Positions 21,930 to 34,676 are shown, numbered from the stretch's first letter. The stretch is DNA of 64,000 nucleotides from Solea solea (GCF_958295425.1 NC_081151.1:23480799-23544798), one strand, 5' to 3'. The notes: generated from the letters alone by a model not told the origin. Numbers and translations: made by a program.

Positions 21930-22325
21930 CACACGCGCTGGTTTCTATGACTTCAGAGGACATTACATTGACTTACATTCATTCACCTTAACCATCATTA
22001 CTATTGACCTAATCCTAATCCTGACCTCAGCCTAATTTTAAAACAGGTCATCGCCTTAAACTTAAGTCAATTACTTGATTTTTGTCCCCATCATGTGACA
22101 GTGTAAACAGATTAAGGTCCCTACAACATAAGGAATAACAGGTACACGCGCACACACACAGGTTTGAAACCTTTCAAATCTTAGTCCTAAACCTATAACC
22201 CGTTTCTCAGAAATGAGGTTCTGCCTCATTAGGACCAGGTTTTGGTCTCCATGAGGACAACTGGTCCTGACAAGGTCAGTGTTTATGACAAAAGGACCTA
22301 AGGAGGTGGAGAATACAAGAACACA
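21930..22325. repeat. CA-associated dispersed repeat (copy a)
   Basis: It shows the pattern AGGACATTACATTGACTTAC, then a 'taaccatcattac...ctaatcctaatcctg' tract, then CATGAGGACAACTGGTCCTG and AAGGTCAGTGTTTATGACA, flanked by CA microsatellites. I recognise the layout as a common teleost dispersed repeat. Confidence 0.7.
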
Positions 22326-23005
22326 CACAATAATAAAACCGCACCACTACAGGCAGCAGAGCAGAGAATGTAGAATATGAAAACTGACTTTCTGTCCAAA
22401 CTTTAGCTTCTTCCTGAAAGTGTTCTTTTCAGGCGACATTAAACGACTCTAAAGTCTCCCTGACTTCAGCTTCTTTCAGCCGAAACACTGTACACTGTGT
22501 TTGTAGTTGTACATCACTGTGTTTACACGTCAACAACTTCATCAATGACCTTTGGAGAGCAGCGTACGCAGCTTTTAACTCAGACACTGTCAAGTATTAT
22601 ATTGTATTATATGTCGAGATGACTCAGTGTCAGATTTGACACGGTGAAAATGTATTTACCAGCGAGCCACAACAAGCCATTTTAAAAACACAAGTTCAGG
22701 TCGCATGATACACGTCGCCTTGTCTGCTTTAAAAGGCTGCTTTCTTTTAAAATAATAATAATAAAAAAATAATCTCTAAATCAAAAAAAGGATCAGTGCA
22801 TCTCTATTTCCACCGTTTGACACGAGGGAGGGATCTGCTGGAGGTCATAAGATCAGGAGTTTGGCGTCGCCTGTAAAGTGCAGAGGGACGATGTGAGCGA
22901 CGGGAAAATAAACAACACGGAACAGACTCTCATTTCATCCTCACCGCCTTTATCCACGTTCCTCTCTTTTTGTTCCAATTTGTTTTCACCTGCAGCTCTT
23001 TGTTT

Positions 23006-23041
<36 letters not shown>

Positions 23042-23176
23042 CATCTGCCCTTTCCTTTCTCCCTTTTCCTGCCTCTTTGTCTCTTTTTATGTCTCCTTCA
23101 ATCTCACTGTGTTCGTTTTGTTGTTTTTACCAAACAGATTAAAAAAAAAAAGGCAATGTGTTTTTCTAATTTACAC

Positions 23177-23214
<38 letters not shown>

Positions 23215-25572
23215 GGAGAGAGGGAGAAACAAACCGAAGTATTAGCATATAAGCGTGCAATGTAAATGCATACACACAACAGTAGACATGTCTCCTAGCT
23301 GCACGCACACACACACACACACACACAGGTTCCATTTGCATACATTTGCATGTTCCTAGACAGATTTCTAAATCAACATATCTGTCCCTGCAGAACAGCA
23401 TCTCCCTCTCACACACACACACACACGCTAACTTGTCTTATCTCGTTATTTATTTCAGCTGTGTGTGTATATGTGTGTGTGTGTGTGTTTGTTTTTGGGG
23501 TTTGTTTACACGTGTCGTGCGTCGACTTTGTTGTGGGTGCCAGCAGCGCTAACGTTAGCGGCGGTTAGCTTCAATTAGAATTGCCGGCTCTTAATTGGCG
23601 CGTCTCGTTAAATAAAGCAGGGAGAGGATGAAAAAGCATCGCTAATAGGACTTTGAACTGCTGCACTGTTGATAGCGCGCTCGCTAACTGACTGTGTGTG
23701 TGTGTGTGTGTGTGTGGCTGCGTCGATAGTCACACTTGCACTTTGTAGTTATTAGTGAGTATTTGTGTGGATATTTGTTTGATGACTGCAGCAGAGCCAG
23801 GTTTCTGTGAATCAGACAGTAATGTGTCTCTTCACTGCAGTCAACACAGAGAGAGGACAGGACACAGGGACAGACGGGGGTGTACATGTCCTGCGTCTCA
23901 TGTCGAGGCTGGGGTTGAGGTCGGGACGCTTGACTTTGACTTTCTGTCGCGTCCTGACTCAGAGTCAGTGCAGATAAGAAACAGGAAGGGACTTAACCTG
24001 ACCTTTTATGTCTGTCTGAGTTTTCAAAGTACGACTACATCCATACAACCGTGTGGAGACGAGCATTTAATCTGCGTATCAGAGATAACGTGCAGCCGCA
24101 CTGACGGATTCTTTTCTCTGTCGCTGTTTGTTTGTCTGAAGAAAACATCAGAGCTGAGGCTTCTGTTATGAGACGTGAGACGAGGTGAAACCCAGAGTAA
24201 CCCCGCGTGTTCCTTCTCTGTTGCGGCACAAGAAGTGATTTGCATCCACTTTAGTTAATGTGTCGACTTCCACTGACTACGTCACTTACGCAGAGAATAG
24301 AGATAATAGTTCTATTTTATCCAGACGACACACCACGGCACTTCAATTCAGCAGAATTTGGCACGAGCGGAACCAAACGTCCAACACTGATACAACGTTA
24401 CAGCGCCCGGTGTCTTTACTCTTGCAAATCCAGTGTTCTCTTCTTGTTCTCCGGTCAGTCGGTGAAATATCCGCTTAGTTGTATCCACCCCCCCCCACCC
24501 CCATTTCGCGACTCCAGCTTTCCTGCCCACAAAAAAACTCAACTCTCCTTGTACGAAGTTTTCTGTAAACACGACAGACTCTTGACACTGTAGTACACAT
24601 ACCAGCCCTGTATGTGGCACTGTGACACTGCCAAAAGAAATACACCCAAAAAATGGAGTAGAGGACATGAAGCTTGAACACTGTACAAACAACAAAATCA
24701 TCGTTTTCCCAAAGTAACATATTGGTTTTATACCTGAAAACACAAGGAGAAAGTTTTGAGATATTTTTCACTCTGGGAACTGAGAACTGAAACGATACCA
24801 AACTTGTGCGAATTCTCCTGAACGCTAGTTCTGACGAGTTTTTTGACTTTTGTCTTAATGTGCACGGCAGCCTTGATGCAGGTGCAGAATTGACCACAAT
24901 TTAAAAGAAAAGGACAATGCTCCAGAAGCCTCGTCAGTGTGGATGTAGCCTCGGTAGTGTCTTCACTTCCTCGTCTTAATCTTCTTCTTTATGCCCCCCC
25001 CCCCAAAGATGTGGAACTTTTAAAATGTCACAAATATATTTGAGTTGTTTTTTTGCCAAAGCTGCTGCTCAGTGGCATTTTTATCAATGAGGAGGAACTG
25101 GTGAATTTGCAGGGGACTATTTTCTGCCGGGGATTAATCCACCTTTGTGTGTGTGAGACACAAACACATATGATTCTCGTTATTTGGATCGATACGTTGA
25201 TGTTTTTCCTCTCTCTCTTGACAACAGGAACCACACAAATATAACGTCCTTTAGTCTCGCTGCAGTCATGCACAGTGATTTATATGAATGTCGTGTTCAG
25301 GGAACACACTTTGTCTATGTTTAATTTTCTCCCTCTACCTCACTCACTCTCTTGTTTGTGATTTTCTATTTCTTTGTCTCACACACACTCACACAAACTC
25401 ATTCCCTTTCCTACTCTCTCTCTCTCTCTCTCTACATATATATATATATATATATATATTGCTTTTTGTCACACACACACAAACACGTAAACACACACGC
25501 AAAAACACACAGCTCCAGGGCAGCAGTGGGCGGAGTGGATGTGCTTTCCCAGCTGAATATTTGGTCCAGCTG

Positions 25573-25603
<31 letters not shown>

Positions 25604-25699
25604 AGGACGCGTGGAGCAAATAAGCACAGGTCTTTCCGGAACCCCGGGGAGATCAGTGAGGCAAGAGGACGCTTACACTCTCACACACAAACACACACA

Positions 25700-25925
25700 A
25701 ATTGGTTCATCTATCCTTGTCAGGACTTTGCATAGACTTCCATTCATTGTGTGTGGGGTGTAGGGGGTGTGGGGGGGGCAAGTTACGGCCTTAACCATAA
25801 CCAAACCTAATCCTAACCTCACGTTCAAGCCTTGACCTCTAACCTCAACCAGGACCTTTAAAACATTCCATTTTACCACATTAGGATCAGAGTTTGGTCC
25901 CAACAAGGTCAGTGTTTATTGTGGA
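25700..25925. repeat. CA-associated dispersed repeat (copy b)
   Basis: It shares GACTTCCATTCATTG, 'ccttaaccataacc' tracts and CAAGGTCAGTGTTTAT with the copy at 21930-22325, and ends in a (CA)n run. Confidence 0.7.
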
Positions 25926-25927
25926 GA

Positions 25928-25963
<36 letters not shown>

Positions 25964-26912
25964 CTGCTCTTTGTAAGGCACTGAGAGATGGCGGCCAATG
26001 AAAGGCCTATTGATTTGGTCTGATGGGTGATCCAGGCCTTTGAATCCCATTACCAGCAGCAGCAAAACACTACTGGTGGCAACATGAGAGGAGGAAGGAG
26101 GGAGGGAGTGGGGGGGAGTAAAGAGCTGTGAGAGGGAGGTGGAAGGGTCCAGCAACTGCTTCACAGCAAAATCTGAGAACATTGATTATGTGGAGATACG
26201 GGTATATGAACCAAAATGTCCGCCTGAAACATGTGACCGGAGGATTCGCCTCGTGTCTGCGTTTCTGTCGTCACGCGTGTGTGTGTGTGTGTGTGTTTTC
26301 TGGGTGTCGTCCAAGAAATTAAAACAGTCGCAAATGACTTTCTCATGAGTAATTGCAAAATAAATGTAATATCTTTCTCATTTAGCGACAAGTATGGAGT
26401 CGTTTTCATTTTGTTTTTGAAAACTACCCGCACAGGACGACGGCTTCTAATTAGACCTCGACAATTCATCAGTTTGAAACAAAAGAAAAAATCGCAATTT
26501 AAAAACGACGCAATTAGAGAAGGTCCGCAGTTTGATCGTGCGTGATCATCTTTGCTTCTGTGCCAATTCAGTGGCTCAATATTGAAGTCAGGCTTAACTT
26601 CAAAGGTTATATCACAAATCACTTTTTTGTGAAAAAAGATTTTTACTGAAATTGTTTAGCGCTCGTTCCAATGCAATATTTTTCCTAAATGATGCTTCAT
26701 AGGGTATGTTTTTGTCCTCAGTTTAGTGCTCTGCTGCGCCCTCTAGGCTCCAGAAAGTATAACTGACACTTGTCTTACGATAACTGTTCCTTTCTTTGAA
26801 ACAATAGTGTGTTGTTTTTTTTTTTACTTTATTGAGACATTTTTCATGGAAAGAATGTTGAAACCACGATCTTTACAGAAACACATGCTTTTTTTGTGCC
26901 CAAACCTTTTCA

Positions 26913-26952
26913 CATTCATTCATTCATTCATTCATTCATTCATTCATTCATT
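26913..26952. repeat. (ATTC)10 microsatellite
   Basis: A pure tetranucleotide run of 40 bp. Confidence 0.97.
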
Positions 26953-27916
26953 GACATGCACGTCTGTTGATACTTAAATACAACATTTCCTCTGACGGAA
27001 GCAGAATAACTGTGGCTGCACTTTAGTTTGGCGGGAGCTTCATTTTTCAGAGACAAGGTTGAGTTTGTTCTTACAGTATATTTTTAGATTTGTGCTGGTT
27101 TTATTGTGCCCATAAAGACGGAATCATGTGGACGAGAGGAGTGAAAGACATGAGGAGGACGAGGAGAGGAAGGGATGCTAGAGAGAGAGAGAAAAGAGGG
27201 ATAAAATCAGAGAAGGAGTGAGGTAGAGGGACGAGAGAAGGGAGGGAAGGATGATGTGAAAAGATGAAGGAGACACTGAAAATTGCTCCATGCTTTTATT
27301 AGTTAATATAAAAAAACAGGAAAATAGAGAGCAGAGGAGAGAGAGGACACACACACACACACACACCCTGAGGGAATACCACTGTACTGCAGTAGCTTCT
27401 CTCTGCTCTGTCTGAATGGAGACAATTTGATCATCATTATTACAAAGACTCTTTGATCAGATCATGTCTCATCAACCTGAGCCTGGCTGCTGTGTGTGTG
27501 TGTGTGTGTGTGTACGATCTCAATGTCAAACCTCAATGTCATCTGCGCATCAGCGTCACTGAACCTCTTAGCGTCTCGCTAATGTCCCAGTGCTAAAACA
27601 TTAGGTAGGCTTCTGATGCCATCCTACCCCAGTGCTCCGGGCTAATATGCTAATGCTAACAGGTAATCTGATTCACTCGCTTTTTGCTTTGAAGCCGCTT
27701 GTCTCCCAGCCCACTGTGTGTGTGTGTGTGTGTGTGTGTGTGAGTGTGTGTATGCTAATTAGAGCAGGGAGCTGTGCCTCTTTAGGGCAGTACTGACTGT
27801 CCTCAAATCCACCTGCTGCCTTCAACATGCAACAGTTTCACCTTAAAATGAGACGAGGCTCACCTGTCACTATAACTGCACTTCATACGGAGTTTGACCT
27901 CATATGTTTTCCTGAG

Positions 27917-28420
27917 GCTCACTCTCCCACACCAAGGTCCAGAGAGAAAATCAGTGATTTTAGCTCGCGGGGGACACAGGAGCTGCTGGTCTACTGCTGC
28001 CTCGTGTGGTCACTTTGTGTCACTGAGGTCAATCAGAATGAAGGATTTTTAATGCCGAATAATACAAAATAGGACATTTGAATTTAGTGATGGAGGCAGC
28101 AGTGGATCAACAACTCCTGTGTGCTGTAATGTTAAAATCACTGATTTTCTCTATGGGCTTTGGTGTGGGAGAGTGAGTGGTTTATGAACTTCAGTTTCCT
28201 GTTGGAAAAGTCCGTCTAACAAAAGACTGGGACAATAAAATGTAATGTCAGTTAAAGTCTACGATATCTATGTCACATGTTCACATCTTTATCTCACTGT
28301 GAGACAGACTTTTCCAACAGGAAACTGAAGTTTGTAAACCACACACAGGAGTTTTTGATCCACTGCTGCCTCCATCACTAAGTTCTAATTCTTATTTTGT
28401 ATTATTCGGCTTTGAAAATT
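27917..28420. mobile_element. Two adjacent MITE-like elements (copies 5a, 5b)
   Basis: A copy with both arms (27917-28260) abuts a left-arm copy (28260-28420) that has a deletion between AGTTTGTAAACCAC and ACACAGGAGTTTTTGATCC. Confidence 0.75.
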
Positions 28421-28523
28421 TTTATGATGCACAAATTCATATACTGTATGTAAAAGGTTTAGAGAACACTGGCTTATAAAGATACACCAAACAGCTGTAA
28501 AGGGCCATCCATCATTTTAATAA

Positions 28524-28625
28524 CGATAACAATAATATCTTTTATTTATATAGTGCCTTTAACTTATGCAAAAGACACTTTACACCAATGTGAGACACTA
28601 AAAAAATACACAACAAACAGATATT
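28524..28625. repeat. LINE/SINE-tail-like fragment
   Basis: TCTTTTATTTATATAGTGCC followed by AAAGACACTTTACA resembles the 3' end shared by many fish retroposons. A related fragment is at 61255-61320. Confidence 0.5.
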
Positions 28626-29777
28626 AAAATAGAAAAACAGACACGGTAGTAATGGAGTGATCTGTCACAACCCGTAATCTCAGTCACTGAGTTAATCTTG
28701 CTGATTGAAGTGCTTGAAATGTCCTCAAAAACATCCATAACAATGAGTTTTCTTTAAAGGAGACGCCACACAGTCTTTTCTACTCTGCCTGATTGTCTCT
28801 ATTTCCCTCTCACACACCTCTCTCTGTGTGTCTCTCTCTCAGTGTGTGTGAGTGTCTCTGCGTCTCACAGACACATAAATACATAAACACAGCCCTGTTG
28901 TCTGACGCGCATAAAAGCAGAGCTGCTCTGCATGCCTTATCGCCACCGTGATTGATGGCTGGCTGGCTGTTCTACTCTTATCGATTCTGTGCTCTTCATA
29001 TATTAAACGGAGGAAACGGAGGCGAATCGCTGGTGGAAAACGAGGCGCTGAAATACGATCGCTCGCCGCGATAGCCCGGCTAATCTGCGCCACCTAATTC
29101 ATTCCTAACATGGGCCGGGCCTCCTCCGGCTGAGGCGCAGGCAGTCACGCCGTGTTTTCCTCCGCCGCTGATAGATGTACTTTATGTTTATTAGCTGTGA
29201 GGTATTTCACCAGCTTATCTGGGAATTACGCGGGGCACGGCGGCCTCCGAGTCTGTAAAATTACTCAATCAGCCGTGAGATTTGGAGTAATTTACGAGGT
29301 TCGCGAGGCGGTAATGATGGCAGAATGCACACAGTCATGTTTTATTTGGAGAATGTTGATGTATGGAGGTGGTGGTGGTGGTGGTGGTGGGGTTTTCTGA
29401 AGAGGTGTAGCTGCTGGTTTGGATTTCAGAGTGATATTTTATTGTTTATCTGTGAAATGTAACGTGTAAGGCGCACAGTGTCACTGCTATCTGCTCACAT
29501 CCTGTAAAGCTGCTTCTCAACAACACAGTCCTTAACTCTTTAATCACAAATGGAATCTGTTACATATTTTAACAAGTATAGACAACACGTGATGCACGAC
29601 CTGCGATAAAGATCCTATCACGACACAGTCATTCTGTGATATTTAGTATATATTACAAGACACCATAGAATCAATACATCTGTGTAACTAAAGAATAGAA
29701 AATGCAGATATAATCGTAAATTGTCCTGCTCAACTTCACAATATGTGTTGTTCTTTTGTTGCCTTTGATGTCGCCGC

Positions 29778-29850
29778 TTTATCTCACTGTGAGACAGACT
29801 TTTCCAACAGGAAACTGAAGTTTGTAAACCACTCACTCTCCCACACCAAG
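29778..29850. mobile_element. Fragment of the MITE-like element, copy 6
   Basis: Only the left arm remains, 73 bp from TTTATCTCACTGTGAGACAG to CACTCTCCCACACCAAG. Confidence 0.75.
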
Positions 29851-30583
29851 TCAAAGAAAACTGTAACTTTGGCGTCACTGCATTCATCATTTATTTGTCA
29901 TACATGAAGATTTTTTTGCTGTTCCCATATTTCATATAAGTTGATATAAAGCATACATTTTGACTCATTACATTTTTTCCTCTGCTTTTAAGTATTTTTC
30001 TTATATTTAAGAGGGGAAAAAAAAATCAATAATGGCATTAATCATTGCTTACAGACGGTATTTTTATCCCCTAATCGCTGCCGTGGCTGCAGACCCTCAG
30101 TGTGTGTGTGGGGGGGCTTCTGTGTGTGTGTGTGAGGGATTAAAATGCGTCGTCCCATCCGTCTCCACAGTGTGTATCCTGCTCCATAAATATTGGTATA
30201 TTGGTGGTGTGGAGGTCTGACCTTGTCATGTGTTGACTGATGCTCATGTGACCCTCAGCTCAGCTCAGCGCAGACAGACGAGTGTCTGAGACACGAGTCG
30301 ACCCGGAGCCGAGTCTCAGAGGAAAAATGTGTCGGACGAAAAGTATTTTCTTCTTCACATCATCACAAACGACAACTTTGAGTTTGTGCGAGAGAATCAT
30401 ACAAATCAACCACAAATTGTCCTCGTTTATGAATAATGAAGTGATTCCAGCGGTTATTTTGTAGGTGAAAATGTACGAAAAACGTTTCTGAACCTTTTAT
30501 TTAACTCAAGCTGCAGCTAACTATTATTTTCTCGTTCGATAGATGGGGTTAAGGTTTGGTCCAGAAAATGTCTTAAAAACCGG

Positions 30584-30841
30584 CATTTAAGAAACTGAAA
30601 AATGACAGAAACTAGAAAATATTCACATTTAAGAAGCTGAAAAATGACAGAAACTACAAAATATTCACATTTAAGAAGCTGAAAAATCACAGAAAGTAGA
30701 AAATATTCACATTTAAGAAGCTGAAAAATCACAGAAACTAGAAAATATTCACATTTAAGAAGCTGAAAATTACAAAGTAGAAAATATTCACATTTAAGAA
30801 GCTGAAAAATGACAGAAAGTAGAAAATATAAATGACAGAAA
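30584..30841 (+). repeat. Tandem array of 42-bp units (about 6 copies)
   Basis: Units run AATGACAGAAACTAGAAAAT then ATTCACATTTAAGAAGCTGA and AA, with scattered single-base changes; one unit is shortened. The same sequence occurs as single dispersed copies near 735-860, 4955-5095, 19500-19625, 41680-41800, 44730-44960 and 45090-45240. Confidence 0.9.
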
Positions 30842-31298
30842 CTTTAATTTTCCACCTAAAAACTTTCCTCGTCATTTCATTTGTCTTTATAACTTTATTT
30901 ACACTATTTTCTCCATTAATCGATTAGTCGTGTGCTTTAAAAAATGTCAGAAAATGCGTAAAAATATTGTCCACCTGTAATACCTCCACCGACCACCAAT
31001 GGGCCACACCCCACACACATGCTGGGAAAGACGAGAATATTATTTTTATTTTCTGTATGTTTTTTAAATTCAAATATTTGTATGAATCGTTGTACAACAA
31101 TGTGGAGCTACAGAGGAGTCGCACACACACAAGCACACACGCACACACGCACACACACACACAGACATAATTCTATCAAGGGACGTGTGTGTGTGCGTGT
31201 GTGTGTGTTAATAATGTGTGTGCAGCTTGTCCCACAGCAGCACAGCAGGATGTCAGAAGTGGTTAAGTCTCGAGGTTTGAGCACCTTGAGGCTTATAT

Positions 31299-31329
<31 letters not shown>

Positions 31330-31358
31330 CACACACGCACACCCACTAACACACACAC

Positions 31359-31403
<45 letters not shown>

Positions 31404-31627
31404 GCGAGAGCCAGATCAGAAAGGGCTGTAATGATGTTCAGAGATCTGACTGGAGTGTTTCCCAACATCGCCTCAGGGTCATTCATCCATTCATCCATTC
31501 ATCCATTCATCCATCCACACACATTACTAGTATGTACTGCTGCCCAGTATACGTCCAAAAATGTCCTGTATATCAACCATATGCTTAAAAAATGTTGAAT
31601 GGTTTGATGATGATTGATGTGTTTCAG

Positions 31628-31724
31628 AGTTTCAAGCTGAACGTGGACGGTCACAGCGCTCTGAAGGAGAACATCGTGGAGGAAGGACGAGCGCTGCTCA
31701 CCGTCATCACCTGCCACCAGTCAG
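31628..31724 (+). CDS. akap6: akap6 coding exon 9 of window (spectrin repeat 1, continued)
   Basis: This exon is 97 nt, with acceptor GTGTTTCAG and donor CAG|GTACAC. It starts at phase 0 and leaves one base of a glycine codon at its end. It codes SFKLNVDGHSALKENIVEEG then RALLTVITCHQS, matching SFKLNVDSHCALKEAVEEEG of human AKAP6. This is the middle helix of the first spectrin-like repeat. The donor is followed within eight bases by a (CA)n microsatellite (31732-31764), placing a possible hnRNP L site directly on the 5' splice site. The length is not a multiple of three, so skipping would shift the frame. Confidence 0.95.
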
Positions 31725-31726
31725 GT

Positions 31727-31766
<40 letters not shown>

Positions 31767-33161
31767 GTGGCCATCATAACCCAGCCTCAACTCTGTTCCA
31801 TTCATTATTAATATTAGGATTAACAGAGTGACCTTCAGTGAAGAGAACTCATATGAACGTCTGCGAGAGAGAGAGAGAGAGAGAGATGAAGATGAAGAGA
31901 GAGAGAGAGAGAGAGAGAGATGAAGATGAAGAGAGAGAGAGAGAGAGAGAGAGAGCAGGAAGGAAAGCCAGTGGGCAAAAACATTCAATAAAACTTAATA
32001 TTTTCTCAAATTTTTGAGCGAGAGAGGGAGGTGGGACTGCCGTGATTCCTCGAATATTAGTCGACTACTAAATGAATCACCAACGTTGTTTTTTTAAATA
32101 ATTAAACCCAGTTAGAGTGATTTTTCAGCTTCTTAAATGTGAATATTTTCCCACTTTATTAGCTCCATAAAACAAAGAAATCATTCAAACCACTTTGACA
32201 GTGCTTTTAATCCAAATCTGACAAACATGAATCTCGGCGGTCTCATCGCCAACGTGAAGGCCCGTCTCCCTATTTTTATGTTGCTGTGCCTTTAACCCCG
32301 TTAAGCACTTTGGTTTTTTATTTTTTGTTTGTGGACAAAAACAAGACGCTTGAGAACCTCATTATTTCCAGGTTTGACAAACAAATATAAAGACAATGTC
32401 TGCTAGTAAAAGAACGACAAGACGTTTTTAGGTGGAAAATAAAAGTATTTCTAAGAGACTTTTTTGATATTTTGAAGCTTCAACAACACCTTTTATTGAA
32501 GAAAATCAACATTTTTTTGATCATTTCCTTATTTTGAGACAAATAATCAATTATTTATAAATGACTACATCTTTAAAACAGTTCAAACCACTTTGTGTGA
32601 TTTTTCAGCTTCTTAAATGTGAATATTTTCTGCTTTCTTTGCTCCATAAAACAAAGAAATCCTTATACAACGGATTTGTTTTAGTTTGTGGACAAAATCA
32701 AGACAAAGTTTGACAAACACTGATCAACATAAATCATCGATTAATGGAGAAAATAGTGGACAGAAACTACTGGGTTAGAAGAAAGAAATTGTTGTTTATA
32801 GTATAAATAGCACCCTTCATTTACATAAAAGGAGTGAAACAATGATTTTGAGTTCAACAGCTGTTGAGATGCTAGAAAAGCTTGAAGATGGACAATACAA
32901 GTAATTTGACCTTGGAAGAGGTTTTATTCTCTTAAAATTCAGTGAGCTTTTTCTTCACTTCCTGTTTGCTTTGCTACTTTCCTCAGGACTCTGCTGAGAT
33001 CCGTGTTGGTTTGTCTGTAGATAAATAACCCTTCATATGTGATGAAAGTGCGTCTGAACGTAAACAGGGAAGTGAGGATGAGCAGTGAAAACCTGTGAAA
33101 CCACGTGAATAACAATAATAACAACGAGGTCCGTGTCGTCCGTGTGTTTGTGGCCCCGCAG
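31725..33161 (+). other. akap6 intron, 1.4 kb
   Basis: This intron begins with a (CA)n run right after the donor and then carries an alternating (GA)n/'tgaagatgaa' block at 31867-31955. Two copies of the 'aatattcacatttaag' family lie at about 32110-32205 and 32585-32770. The remainder is AT-rich sequence in which I see nothing more. Confidence 0.8.
31867..31955. repeat. (GA)n with repeated TGAAGATGAA spacers
   Basis: Three GA runs separated by two identical TGAAGATGAA spacers, about 90 bp, all purine on the + strand except the T residues. Confidence 0.93.
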
Positions 33162-33364
33162 GTCTGAAGGAAATCCTCCAGATGGTTTCCAGTCAGTGGG
33201 ATCAGCTTCAGCGGCAGATCCGGCGCCAACATGGCTGGATGCTCCGCGCCCTCCGCTGCATTCAGTCACGCCTCCTCTACACCGGCCAATCACAGGAGCT
33301 CTTTGTGGCACCCGCCGAGCCGCCGGCCGCTCGGCAGCCTCCGTGCACCGCGGACGACCTCAAG
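33162..33364 (+). CDS. akap6: akap6 coding exon 10 of window (spectrin repeats 1-2)
   Basis: This exon is 203 nt, with acceptor TGGCCCCGCAG and donor AAG|GTAAGA. Two bases complete a glycine codon and 67 codons follow. It codes LKEILQMVSSQWDQLQRQIR then RQHGWMLRALRCIQSRL, matching human LKDMLRMIASQWKELQRQIK and RQHSWILRALDTIKAEIL. The QW...LQ..I...H.W pattern is the third helix of one spectrin repeat running into the next. The C-terminal third is a Pro/Ala-rich loop (EPPAARQPP) that differs from the acidic loop in mammals. It is followed by the largest intron in the window, 24.1 kb. Confidence 0.95.
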
Positions 33365-34088
33365 GTAAGAAAATGTTTTTATTTCTCTGTGATTCTCTTC
33401 ATCTGGTTTTTATCTTTTATTCTTTAACTTCTGATCCAATCATTTCCTGACAGATGACTCATGTTATCTTACACACACACACACACACACCATGCATTGA
33501 CTTCCATTCATTTTCAGCAGCCTTGTTTCTATTGGCTCTCAATTAACTTCCTGATTGGATTTTCATTTCTTATTGGCTGCTGGTTAATTAGCTTGACTTT
33601 GGAAAATTAGATGTCATCTCTCTCTCTCTCTCTCTTCTGCTTGTTTTCGTTGTTGCTCTGTTCATTTCTTCACTGATTTGAATTCAGTCTGCACTCAACA
33701 TTATTGTTTTCTAAAATCATCGACTGTAACCTTTCCTCATCTGCCACCAGGGGCGCCCTCTCTGTCTCTCTCTCAGTTTGGGATCATGAGCTTCAGCTCA
33801 CGTCTTGATGAAGTGACTGATCCTCGCTCGCTTTGTTTTCCATTTTTTGTGTTAAAATTCATCGCATCAGCTGATTATTTTTATTTATTATAATCAGCTG
33901 ATTTTAAAAGAGGGACTCCACCTCCCTCTCTCTATCTCTCTCTGTCTCTTGCGTGATCAGACATCTCAGTGAATTTACTCTTGTGGCCTCTGGATGGCGT
34001 TATAACAGCTGTCCCGTTACAAAAAACGCAAACTTTTATTGTGAAAGTAAGTCCTTCTTATCTGTTGCCACTGACGCAGGTGGTGTTT

Positions 34089-34127
<39 letters not shown>

Positions 34128-34676
34128 AGAGAGCACTGCTATAAGCTGCAAATGAATTCTTCTCTTGTTGGGATCAATAAATAAATTTGTCTGCATCTGA
34201 AAACTGACCTTAAACCTTAAACCAACAGAACAAAGTTGGTTTGGAAACAAACAAAAACATAAGGCTGCACTTTTTTTTTAATACAAATAAAAATTATAGC
34301 ACAATAAAATCAAGCCCTGCACCCTCACATACACACTTACAGAGCTTTGTGTTGCCATGGAGTCAACACAAAAGACATCTGTGATGATATTTCACATCAT
34401 TTTAAATAAAAATGAATTTTAAAACTCAGACATTTGGAGACGTCTGTGGTCACAGTGACTTTGAGGATTTCCTCACATCCTTCACTTCCCCCCTTTGACA
34501 ACACAGTTCAGTTCCTCTTCCATCCTTCCTCACATCCATCCTTGACTCCTTTTTATGGTTCCTTATCCTCCAATCTACCTCCTTTTTGAATCTTGTCTCC
34601 TTTCAAACCCTCTTTTAACCTGGTCTCCTCCTCTTCCTCTTCTCCTTCTCTTCCGCTCCCTCGTCTCCCTTCTCCT

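Larger units (their letters stand above)
21323..31627 (+). other. akap6 intron, 10.3 kb
   Basis: I find no coding exon here. The contents are many CA/TG microsatellites (the largest at 21400-21447 next to the exon), two members of a CA-associated dispersed family (21930-22325 and 25700-25925), an unclassified candidate mobile element (about 24240-24960), an (ATTC)n run (26913-26952), inverted-repeat element copies (27917-28420 and 29778-29850), a GC-richer island with many homeodomain-like TAAT/ATTA words (28870-29350), and the 42-bp tandem array (30584-30841). A (CATT/CATC)n run and (GA)n tracts lie at 31360-31520. Confidence 0.85.

Noticed and set aside
24024..24897. Overlapping 110-140 residue frames on both strands
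   Set aside because: They show no recognisable motif and lie in what looks like a degenerate mobile element.
31019..31588. 189-residue open frame with His-Thr runs
   Set aside because: It is made of CA/TG/GA microsatellites, which keep frames open.
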